Of a stretch of DNA of 12,806 nt, positions 6,466 to 12,806 are shown piece after piece; within the stretch, counting starts at the first letter, position 1; the number at the start of each line of letters is the position of its first letter. Under the pieces are notes generated by a model that was not told the origin of the DNA, searched no databases, and was given only the letters and a program-made list of their open reading frames with translations. The DNA is from Croceicoccus sp. (GTDB lineage Bacteria; Pseudomonadota; Alphaproteobacteria; Sphingomonadales; Sphingomonadaceae). Made by a program: the position numbers and the translations under genes. The stretch lies in contig JAPYSD010000016.1 of the NCBI GenBank assembly GCA_029936705.1, positions 6,093 to 18,898 of the forward strand, in the 5' to 3' direction.

Positions 6466-7485
6466 TCAGTTCTTTTCCTTGTCGACCAGCTTGTTCGCGC
6501 CGATCCACGGCATCATGGCGCGCAGCTTCGCGCCGGTCTGCTCGATCGGATGCGCTTCGGCAGCCTTGCGGCTTGCCTTCAGCTCGGGCTGGCCAGCGCG
6601 GTTGTCGAGAACGAAGTCCTTCACGAAACGGCCCGACTGGATGTCGGCCAGGACGCGCTTCATCTCGGCCTTGGTCTCGTCGGTGATGATGCGCGGACCG
6701 GTCTTGATGTCGCCATATTCGGCAGTGTTCGAGATCGAGTAGCGCATGTTGGCGATGCCGCCTTCATACAGCAGGTCGACGATCAGCTTCGTCTCGTGCA
6801 GGCACTCGAAATAGGCCATCTCGGGCGCGTAGCCCGCTTCGACCAGCGTCTCGAAACCGGCCTGGATCAGGTGCGTGATGCCGCCGCACAGGACGGCCTG
6901 CTCGCCGAACAGGTCGGTCTCGCACTCTTCCTTGAAGTTCGTCTCGATGATGCCCGAACGGCCGCCGCCCACGCCCGAGGCATAGGCCAGCGCCACGTCA
7001 TGCGCATTGCCGGTCGCGTCCTGGTGGATCGCGATCAGGCAAGGCACGCCGCCGCCGCGCTGGTATTCGCTGCGCACGGTATGGCCAGGGCCCTTGGGCG
7101 CGATCATGATGACGTCGATGTCCTTCGGCGGCTCGATCAGGCCGAAATGGACGTTCAGGCCGTGCGCGAAGGCGAGGGCGCTGCCCGGCTTCATGCGGCC
7201 GGCGATGTCGTCGTTGTAGATCGCGGCCTGGTGCTCGTCAGGCGCCAGGATCATCAGGATGTCGGCCCATTCGGCGGCTTCCGAATTGGTCATTACCTTG
7301 AAGCCGGCGGCCTCGGCCTTTTTGCGGGTCGCGGAACCCTCGCGCAGCGCGATCGCGACGTTCTTCACGCCGCTGTCGCGCAGGTTCTGCGCATGGGCAT
7401 GACCCTGGCTGCCATAGCCGACAATCGCGATCTTCTTGTCGGTGACCAGATTGATGTCGCAATCGGCGTCGTAATAAACCTTCAC
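6466..7485 (-). CDS. ilvC: Ketol-acid reductoisomerase (class I, NADP-dependent)
   Basis: IlvC converts 2-acetolactate, or 2-aceto-2-hydroxybutyrate, to the dihydroxy acids of the valine/leucine and isoleucine branches by Mg-dependent alkyl shift and NADPH reduction. At 339 residues it is the short class I form. The Rossmann motif GYGSQGHAHAQN begins at residue 23, followed by the LREGSATRKKAEAAGF cofactor-specificity loop. Metal-site segments ETDLFGEQAVLCGG and YFECLHETKLIVDLLYEGG lie in the C-terminal knotted domain. The start is GTG at 7485, with AGGGGA seven bases upstream. The gene follows ilvN after 108 bases in the same direction and ends in a strong terminator. It may be read through from ilvBN or from a promoter in that gap; no clear promoter was found there. 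Confidence 0.97.
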   Translation of the reverse strand: MKVYYDADCDINLVTDKKIAIVGYGSQGHAHAQNLRDSGVKNVAIALREGSATRKKAEAAGFKVMTNSEAAEWADILMILAPDEHQAAIYNDDIAGRMKPGSALAFAHGLNVHFGLIEPPKDIDVIMIAPKGPGHTVRSEYQRGGGVPCLIAIHQDATGNAHDVALAYASGVGGGRSGIIETNFKEECETDLFGEQAVLCGGITHLIQAGFETLVEAGYAPEMAYFECLHETKLIVDLLYEGGIANMRYSISNTAEYGDIKTGPRIITDETKAEMKRVLADIQSGRFVKDFVLDNRAGQPELKASRKAAEAHPIEQTGAKLRAMMPWIGANKLVDKEKN

Positions 7486-7593
7486 TTCGACTTCCCCTTC
7501 AGCCCTGCACGAATTGCACGGCGTTTAGACAGGCTGCACCGCCGCTTCAATGCGAGAGGTCACAGCCATCGGTTTGATAATTGCGTAAGGCGA

Positions 7594-8109
7594 TCAGACG
7601 CCGTTCGGCCCGCGCATCATGCCAACGATACCGGTCCGGCCTACCTCGACCAGTCCCAGTTCGCGCATGAGGGCGACGAAGCTGTCGATCTTCTCCGGTG
7701 CGCCGGTAATCTCGAAGATGAAGCTCTGCGTCGTCGAATCCACCACCTTGGCGCGGTAGACATCGGCAAGGCGCAGGGCCTCCACCCGGTTGTCGCCCTT
7801 GCCGGATACCTTCACCAGCGCCAGCTCACGCTCGACATGCGGGCCCTGTTCGGTCAGGTCGACGACCTTGTGAACGGGGACCAGGCGTTCAAGCTGTGCG
7901 TGGATCTGGTCGATGACGCGGGGCGGACCATGCGTCACGATGGTGATGCGCGACACGCGGTGGTTCTCAGTAATGTCGGCCACCGTCAACGAATCGATGT
8001 TGTAGCCGCGCGCCGTGAACAGACCCGCGATCTTCGCGAGGATGCCCGGATCGTTGTCGACCGTGACGGCCAGGACGTGCCGTTCCTGTTCCCTGTGCTG
8101 GATAAGCAT
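7594..8109 (-). CDS. ilvN: Acetolactate synthase small (regulatory) subunit
   Basis: This is the 171-residue regulatory subunit that stimulates IlvB and confers feedback inhibition by valine. The N-terminal ACT domain (about residues 10-85) contains HVLAVTVDNDPGILAKIAGLF and the GYNIDSLTVA segment typical of small subunits. The second domain (about 90-165) includes ERELALVKVSG, then FEITGAPEKIDSFVALM and a RTGIVGMMRG end. The ATG at 8109 overlaps the ilvB stop codon by one base (TGATG), so translation is probably coupled and the two subunits made together. The length and domain order are normal for the family. In alphaproteobacteria the same protein is often named ilvH. Nothing unusual was seen. 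Confidence 0.96.
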   Translation of the reverse strand: MLIQHREQERHVLAVTVDNDPGILAKIAGLFTARGYNIDSLTVADITENHRVSRITIVTHGPPRVIDQIHAQLERLVPVHKVVDLTEQGPHVERELALVKVSGKGDNRVEALRLADVYRAKVVDSTTQSFIFEITGAPEKIDSFVALMRELGLVEVGRTGIVGMMRGPNGV

Positions 8110-9854
8110 CAGACCGACGCCTTCGCTTCCGCGCTGACAGTGATGGCGGCGGGCGCCTCGTCACCGTACAGCATCATGTCGGTATGCGCCGCGCCCGAAC
8201 GGAACATCGGCAGGCAATTGGCCAGCTTGGCGACGCGGCAATCGACGATCACCGGCCCATCATGGTCCAGCATCGCCTGGATTCCGCTGTCGAGGTCGGC
8301 TGGATCATCGATCAAGATGCCCTTCCACCCGTAGGCTTCCGCCAGCTTCACGAAATCGGGCAGCGCGTCCGAATAGCTGTTCGAATAGCGCGATTCATAG
8401 GTCAGTTCCTGCCACTGGCGGACCATTCCCATGAATTCGTTGTTGAGGATGAACACCTTGACCGGCAGGCGGTACTGGCTGGCCGTGCCCAGTTCCTGGA
8501 TGTTCATCTGGATCGAGGCTTCGCCAGCGATGTCGATCACCAGCGCGTCGGGATTGCCGATCTGCGCGCCGATGGCCGCGGGCAGGCCATAGCCCATCGT
8601 GCCCAGTCCGCCGCTGGTCAGCCACTTGTTTGGTCCGAAGAAACCGAAGTGCTGGGCTGCCCACATCTGGTGCTGGCCGACCTCGGTGCTGATGATCGGG
8701 TCCTTGTCGCGGGTAAGGGCGAACAGCCGCTCGATCGCGAGCTGCGGCATGATCTCCTCTTCCGAATTGGGATAGGCAAGCGACTGACGCGCCTTCCAGC
8801 CGGTGATCCGGGCCTTCCATTCGGTCAGGTCGTTCGCCTCGTGACCGGCGGCCTTCCAGCGCGCGATCATCTGGCGCATGATCTCGCCGACATCGCCGAT
8901 GATCGGCAGGTCGACGGTCACCGTCTTGTTGATCGAGGACCGGTCGATGTCGACGTGGATCTTGCGCGCATCGGGCGAGAAATCCTCGATCCGGCCGGTG
9001 ACGCGGTCGTCAAACCGCGCGCCCAGGCACAGGATCAGGTCCGCCCGGTTCATCGCGTGGTTCGCTTCCCACGTGCCGTGCATGCCCAGCATGCCCAGCC
9101 AGTCGCCATGGTCGGCGGGAAAGGCGCCCAGACCCATCAGGGTAGAAGTCACGGGCGCACCGCAAAGCGCCTGAAGCTCGCGCAGCAGGGCGCTGGCCTC
9201 GGGGCCGGAATTGATGATGCCGCCGCCAGTGTAAAGCACCGGAGCATCGGCCGCGGCCAGCATGTCCATCGCTTGCGCGATGGCCTCCTCGTCGCCGGCG
9301 AACGGAGGGTTGTAGCGGCTGGGCATCTCGTTCGCCTTGCCGTTGGCGCTGGCGACCTGGACGTCCTTGGGGATGTCGATCACGACCGGGCCGGGACGAC
9401 CTGTGGTGGCGATCTTGAAGGCCTCCTCGATGGTGGCTTCAAGGTCGGCGGGGTCCTTCACCAGGTAATTGTGCTTGGTGCAGTGGCGCGTGATGCCGAC
9501 CGTGTCCGCTTCCTGGAACGCGTCGGTGCCGATCATCGCGGTCGCGACCTGGCCCGACAGAACGACCATCGGGATCGAATCCATGAACGCATCGGCAATG
9601 CCGGTCACGGCATTGGTTGCACCCGGTCCGCTGGTGACGAGCACGACGCCGGGCTTGCCGGTGGAACGGGCATAGCCCTCTGCCGCGTGGGCCGCACCAG
9701 CCTCGTGCCGGACAAGGACATGCCGGACGCGCTCGTCGTTGAAAAGGGCGTCATAGATGGGAAGCACGGCACCGCCGGGATAGCCGAAGACGACTTCGAC
9801 CCCCTGCTCGACCAGGCTGTCCATCAATATCTCTGCGCCGCTGCGCTCGCTCAC
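8109..9854 (-). CDS. ilvB: Acetolactate synthase large (catalytic) subunit
   Basis: This ThDP- and FAD-dependent enzyme makes 2-acetolactate from two pyruvates, or 2-aceto-2-hydroxybutyrate from pyruvate and 2-ketobutyrate. With GTG 9854 as start it has 581 residues. It shows FGYPGGAVLPIYDAL (from 23), RHEAGAAHAAEGYAR with the ThDP-activating Glu at 51, TSGPGATNAVTGIADA, and the C-terminal ThDP/Mg motif read as GEA (444-446) with NN at 471-472. That motif is more often GDG, so Glu replaces Asp here. GTG 9854 is preferred because GGAG precedes it by six bases; ATG 9869 would add five residues without a good ribosome site. The gene lies downstream of miaA on the same strand with its own candidate promoter and overlaps ilvN by one base. 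It may be named ilvI in relatives. Confidence 0.95.
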   Translation of the reverse strand: MSERSGAEILMDSLVEQGVEVVFGYPGGAVLPIYDALFNDERVRHVLVRHEAGAAHAAEGYARSTGKPGVVLVTSGPGATNAVTGIADAFMDSIPMVVLSGQVATAMIGTDAFQEADTVGITRHCTKHNYLVKDPADLEATIEEAFKIATTGRPGPVVIDIPKDVQVASANGKANEMPSRYNPPFAGDEEAIAQAMDMLAAADAPVLYTGGGIINSGPEASALLRELQALCGAPVTSTLMGLGAFPADHGDWLGMLGMHGTWEANHAMNRADLILCLGARFDDRVTGRIEDFSPDARKIHVDIDRSSINKTVTVDLPIIGDVGEIMRQMIARWKAAGHEANDLTEWKARITGWKARQSLAYPNSEEEIMPQLAIERLFALTRDKDPIISTEVGQHQMWAAQHFGFFGPNKWLTSGGLGTMGYGLPAAIGAQIGNPDALVIDIAGEASIQMNIQELGTASQYRLPVKVFILNNEFMGMVRQWQELTYESRYSNSYSDALPDFVKLAEAYGWKGILIDDPADLDSGIQAMLDHDGPVIVDCRVAKLANCLPMFRSGAAHTDMMLYGDEAPAAITVSAEAKASV

Positions 9855-9914
9855 ATCTAGCTCCATCATTTCGATTGCCCGCCATTACGACCTTGCGGGG
9901 CGGGAAAACAGGGT

Positions 9915-9955
9915 GCCCGGACAAATACGGGCCCGAGCGTTGCAGCGCCGGGCCC
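9915..9955 (-). promoter_or_regulatory. Alternative hairpins in the ilvB 5' region
   Basis: On the minus strand, GGGCCCG (9955-9949) pairs with CGGGCCC (9935-9929), with a small inner GCG/CGC stem. The second arm can instead pair downstream: GCCCG (9932-9928) with CGGGC (9919-9915). The two structures exclude each other. No long U tract follows. It could regulate ilvB or end the miaA transcript; the sequence alone does not decide. Confidence 0.45.
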
Positions 9956-9980
9956 TTAGCCTTCTTCCCCATTGGCGGGC

Positions 9981-10009
9981 GAAGTAGGAGACATATTCGA
10001 TCATGTCAA
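9981..10009 (-). promoter_or_regulatory. Candidate ilvB promoter
   Basis: TTGACA (10009-10004 on the minus strand), a 17-base spacer and TACTTC (9986-9981). The -35 box is a perfect consensus but lies in the last codons of miaA, so it could be coincidental; the -10 box is weak. It would give a leader of roughly 100 bases before ilvB. Confidence 0.35.
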
Positions 10010-10978
10010 CCGTAAAGAACGTAATAATATTGCTAATTGGTCCGTGAATTCCACATTATACGACGCTTCTTGCTTCCATTCCTGCGGAGGCTGATGTCGG
10101 AACCACGTGTACTGGCGCTTGGCATAGCGGCGCGTCGCCAGCGCGCCTCGCACGGCTGCCTCTTCGCGGGTGATCTCGCCATTCAGCCACGCGGCGATTT
10201 CCGCCACGCCAATGGCGCGCATGACTGGAAGGGCGGGGTCGAGCTTGCGCGCAAGCAGGGTCCGGACTTCCTCGACCGCGCCGCTTGCCAGCATGTGGTC
10301 GAAACGCCGGTTGCATCGTTCGTACAGCCATTCGCGGTCAGGCAGCAGGATCATGGCGAAAAGATCGATGCGATCGCCGATGCCGCCCTGCAGCCGTGCC
10401 TGCCAGTGGCTCAGCGGCTTGCCGGTCGACCGCACGACCTCCAGCGCGCGGGCCACGCGGGTCGTGTCGGCTGGCGCCAGCCGGGCTGCCGCGACCGGAT
10501 CTTCGACCGAGAGCGCCGCATGGGCATCGGCAACACTCAGGGCGCGCACGGCGGTCCTGATCGCGGGATCGATTTCGGGCACAGGTGCGATGCCATCTAT
10601 CAGCGTGCGCAGGTAAAGGCCGGTTCCTCCAACCAGGATCGGCAGTCGGCCCTGGGCATGCGCGGCATCGATTTCCGTGCGCGCCGCGGCGGCCCAATCC
10701 GGCGCGGAACAGGCCACGTTGCCGTCCCAAGCGCCGAACAGGCGGTGCGGAACGCCTTGCATCTCTTCCTCGCTCGGCCGCGCCGAGAGCACCTTCAGAT
10801 CGGCATAGACCTGCGCGCTGTCGGCATTGATCACCGTACCCGGCAGCCCGCGTTCCTGCGCCGCCAGCGCAAGCCGCACGGCGAGATCGCTCTTGCCGCT
10901 GGCGGTCGGCCCTGCGATGAGCGCGACCCTCGGCTTTTCCGGCCCCTGTTCTTGTTTGGAGACTCGTTCCGTGCTCAT
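10001..10978 (-). CDS. miaA: tRNA dimethylallyltransferase MiaA
   Basis: MiaA transfers a dimethylallyl group to N6 of A37 in tRNAs that read UNN codons, improving anticodon pairing. From ATG 10978 the protein has 325 residues, a normal length. It shows the P-loop GPTASGKSDLA (from 23), NADSAQVY (51-58) with the conserved Asp and Gln, GGTGLYLRTLIDG (from 117), and RRYAKRQYTWFRHQ near the end (RQYTWF about 288-293). The frame is open far upstream of 10978, but that part is antisense to serB and has no MiaA similarity. The start codon overlaps the divergent serB start by eight bases. The last codons contain a TTGACA that may serve as the ilvB -35 box. serB, miaA and ilv genes next to each other are familiar from alphaproteobacterial chromosomes. 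Confidence 0.95.
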   Translation of the reverse strand: MSTERVSKQEQGPEKPRVALIAGPTASGKSDLAVRLALAAQERGLPGTVINADSAQVYADLKVLSARPSEEEMQGVPHRLFGAWDGNVACSAPDWAAAARTEIDAAHAQGRLPILVGGTGLYLRTLIDGIAPVPEIDPAIRTAVRALSVADAHAALSVEDPVAAARLAPADTTRVARALEVVRSTGKPLSHWQARLQGGIGDRIDLFAMILLPDREWLYERCNRRFDHMLASGAVEEVRTLLARKLDPALPVMRAIGVAEIAAWLNGEITREEAAVRGALATRRYAKRQYTWFRHQPPQEWKQEASYNVEFTDQLAILLRSLRLT

Positions 10979-11855
10979 CGCCCGGCTGATAGCAGACCCC
11001 GCCACGCTTGAAAGCGCGCTCGACAAGGCCGGCGCCGCATTGTCGGCCAAGGGCTGGCCCATCGCCGGGGCGACCATGCTCGACTTCTGCGGCGAGGTTC
11101 TGCAGATCGACCTGGCGGACGGCGATCCGGCGCAAGTGCGCAAGATCCTCTCCGACGCGTTCTCCCCTTCCGACCTCTTGCTCTCGTCCGGTCCGATCGA
11201 CGTGCCGCACCTGCTCGTGTCTGACATGGATTCCACCATGATCGGCCAGGAATGCATCGACGAGCTTGCCGATTTCGCCGGGCTGAAAGACCGTATCGCG
11301 GCCATTACCGAACGCGCCATGCAGGGTGAACTGGATTTCGCAAGCGCGCTTAAGGAACGGGTCGGCCTGCTCAAGGACTTGCCCGCCAGCGCGATCGAAC
11401 AATGCCTGGCCGAGCGGATCAGGCCGATGCCCGGCGCCCGCACTTTGGTCGAGACGCTGAACGCGCGCGGCTGCCACACGGTGCTGGTGACCGGCGGCTT
11501 TCATTCCTTCGCCGATCCGGTGGCCGAGATGCTGGGCTTCACGCGGGTCGTCGGCAATGTGCTGGGCATGGCGGATGGCAGACTGACCGGCGATCTGGCG
11601 GCGGCCATCGTCGACAGCTCGGTCAAGAAGAAGACGCTACAGCAGGAAATGGAACGGCTGGGCCCCGGCGCCCGCAGCCTGGCAATGGGAGACGGCGCGA
11701 ACGACATCCCCATGATCGAGGCTGCCGACTACGGCATTTCCTATTACGCCAAGCCCAAGGCCCGCGCCGCTTCCGACGGATGGATCGAGCGCGGCGACCT
11801 GACCAGCGTGCTTCAGCTGTTCGACATTCCGCGATCGGAATGGGCAGCGGACTGA
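10971..11855 (+). CDS. serB: Phosphoserine phosphatase SerB
   Basis: SerB hydrolyses phosphoserine to serine, the last step of serine synthesis. It is a cytoplasmic, Mg-dependent HAD-family enzyme. From GTG 10971 it has 294 residues: an N-terminal region of about 75 residues as in longer SerB proteins, then the HAD core with DMDST at 85-89 (nucleophile D85 and general acid D87), LVTGGFHSF at 172-180, the KKK cluster at 219-221 and GDGAND at 240-245. GTG 10971 is chosen for its GGAG nine bases upstream; extending further would run antisense through miaA coding sequence. Start codons of serB and miaA overlap head to head, so the serB promoter must lie inside miaA. It converges on purL with 42 bases between the stops. 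Confidence 0.95.
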   Translation: MLIARLIADPATLESALDKAGAALSAKGWPIAGATMLDFCGEVLQIDLADGDPAQVRKILSDAFSPSDLLLSSGPIDVPHLLVSDMDSTMIGQECIDELADFAGLKDRIAAITERAMQGELDFASALKERVGLLKDLPASAIEQCLAERIRPMPGARTLVETLNARGCHTVLVTGGFHSFADPVAEMLGFTRVVGNVLGMADGRLTGDLAAAIVDSSVKKKTLQQEMERLGPGARSLAMGDGANDIPMIEAADYGISYYAKPKARAASDGWIERGDLTSVLQLFDIPRSEWAAD

Positions 11856-11860
11856 TCGAT

Positions 11861-11888
11861 GGGTCGGCGCGAAGGCGATCCCCGACCC
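11861..11888. terminator. Hairpin between convergent serB and purL
   Basis: GGGTCGG (11861-11867) pairs with CCGACCC (11882-11888) around a 14-base loop, filling most of the 42-base gap between the two stop codons. It reads as a hairpin on both strands. No T tract follows on either side, so termination is plausible but not assured. Confidence 0.45.
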
Positions 11889-11897
11889 GGCTGATGT

Positions 11898-12806
11898 TCA
11901 GCCTTCCATCCAGTCTTGGAAAAAGGCGCGGTGGACTGCCTTCACCTCGTCCAGCGGCACCATGCTTTCGCCGTACGTCGAGCGGAAGATCAGCCGGTCG
12001 CCGCCGGTCACGCCCAGTGCGATGGCTGCCAGGCCTGCCGCTTCTGCCGCTTCCAGCACGGGTTCGGCTTCGGCCGCGGTAACGATATAGCGGGCCTGGT
12101 CCTCGCCGAACCAGAACGCGGCCAGCGACTGGCGATCTTCGGGCATGGCAACGGCGAAACCCATGCCGCCTGTCATTGCCATCTCGGCAAGGGCAACCGC
12201 CGCGCCTCCGTCCGAACAGTCGTGCACCGCAGTGACAGCGCCATCGGCGATAAGCTGGCGGACCGCTTCACCGGCCTTGCGTTCCAAGTCCAGCATCACC
12301 GGCGGGGGCGATCCTTCCTCGCGCCCGTGCGTTTCGCGCAGCCACAGCGACTGGCCCAGATGGCCGCTTTCGCCGCCAATCAGGACGATCTGTTCGCCTT
12401 CCGCCTTGAACCGGGGCGTGGCCATAATCGCATAGTCCTGCATCAGCCCGACACCGCCGATGGCGGGCGTGGGCAGGATGGCGCTGCCGCCGCCGGTCGC
12501 CTTGCTCTCGTTATAGAGCGAGACATTGCCCGACACGATCGGGAAGTCGAGCGCGCGGCACGCGTCGCCCATACCCTCGAGGCAGCCGACGAACTGGGCC
12601 ATGATCTCGGGGCGCTGCGGGTTCGCGAAATTCAGGCAATTGGTCACGGCCAGGGGCAGGGCGCCCACGGCGCAAATGTTGCGCCATGCTTCGGCAATCG
12701 CCTGCTTGCCCCCTTCGTACGGATCGGCATAGCAATAGCGCGGGGTGCAATCGGTGCTGATCGCCAGCGCCTTGCGCGTTCCGTGCACGCGCACGACCGC
12801 TGCGTC
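11898..12806 (-). CDS. purL: Phosphoribosylformylglycinamidine synthase subunit PurL (C-terminal part; 5' end outside window)
   Basis: PurL is the ATP-dependent synthetase subunit that makes FGAM from FGAR in purine synthesis, using ammonia passed from PurQ. The 302 residues seen are the C-terminal part of a protein that in the small PurL type is about 720 to 740 residues, so the first half or more lies beyond the right edge. The frame is open to the edge (DAAVVRVHGTRKALAIS). Recognisable segments are DPYEGGKQAIAEAWRNI, CLNFANPQRPEIM, PIVSGNVSLYNES, IVLIGGESGHLGQS and HDCSDGGAAVALAEMAM, all from the AIR-synthase-like domains with ATP/substrate loops. The gene ends normally at TGA 11898, convergent with serB. 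Small-type PurL usually works with separate PurQ and PurS, which are not in this window. Confidence 0.96.
   Translation of the reverse strand, partial: DAAVVRVHGTRKALAISTDCTPRYCYADPYEGGKQAIAEAWRNICAVGALPLAVTNCLNFANPQRPEIMAQFVGCLEGMGDACRALDFPIVSGNVSLYNESKATGGGSAILPTPAIGGVGLMQDYAIMATPRFKAEGEQIVLIGGESGHLGQSLWLRETHGREEGSPPPVMLDLERKAGEAVRQLIADGAVTAVHDCSDGGAAVALAEMAMTGGMGFAVAMPEDRQSLAAFWFGEDQARYIVTAAEAEPVLEAAEAAGLAAIALGVTGGDRLIFRSTYGESMVPLDEVKAVHRAFFQDWMEG

Noticed and set aside
7525..7569. Short frame MAVTSRIEAAVQPV between ilvN and ilvC as a valine leader peptide
   Set aside because: Only four of fourteen codons are Val or Ile, none is Leu, there is no ribosome site, and no attenuator hairpin or terminator follows it.
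6550..9860. Two long plus-strand frames (594 and 558 codons)
   Set aside because: Both are antisense to ilvC, ilvN and ilvB, with His/Asp/Arg-rich composition typical of mirror frames.
9962..10000. Short frame MSPTSPANGEEG before ilvB as a leader peptide
   Set aside because: It contains no Leu, Ile or Val codons and has no ribosome site, so it would not sense branched-chain amino acids.
10979..11479. Upstream extension of the miaA frame by 167 codons
   Set aside because: It is antisense to serB, has Ser/Arg-rich shadow composition and no MiaA similarity.

Overview
The window looks like core chromosome of a GC-rich alphaproteobacterium, most likely of the order Sphingomonadales. This is inferred from the high GC content, the style of the IlvB, IlvC and LeuA proteins, and the serB/miaA/ilvB/ilvN/ilvC gene order. 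No database search was possible, so the genus is left open. I see no mobile element, CRISPR array, tRNA or rRNA.

Layout from left to right. recJ (DNA repair exonuclease, minus strand) runs off the left edge. A small flavodoxin-like oxidoreductase gene is divergent from it. Two plus-strand genes follow: a DUF4261-like protein starting with TTG, and a small standalone AHH-type HNH nuclease-like protein. The next block is on the minus strand and, read in its own direction, runs miaA, ilvB, ilvN, ilvC, yceI, leuA (positions 10978 down to 3670). serB is divergent from miaA and their start codons overlap. purL, convergent to serB, runs off the right edge.

The central theme is branched-chain amino acid synthesis. 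IlvB and IlvN form acetolactate synthase and IlvC is ketol-acid reductoisomerase. LeuA draws 2-ketoisovalerate from the valine branch into leucine synthesis. A yceI gene lies between ilvC and leuA. Clear intrinsic terminators follow both ilvC and yceI, so leuA must have its own promoter.

The most notable find is a 16-codon leader peptide gene about 120 bases upstream of leuA, with the sequence MNAKLGLLLRLIRPRT. It carries five Leu codons, all CUN and including codons expected to be rare in a GC-rich genome. It is followed by GC-rich segments able to pair with the end of the leader, and by a second short ORF. This points to ribosome-mediated attenuation of leuA by leucyl-tRNA supply. No U-rich intrinsic terminator is visible before leuA, so how expression is switched off is open. 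The ilvB 5' region also has a candidate promoter and two mutually exclusive hairpins, but no branched-chain-rich leader peptide.
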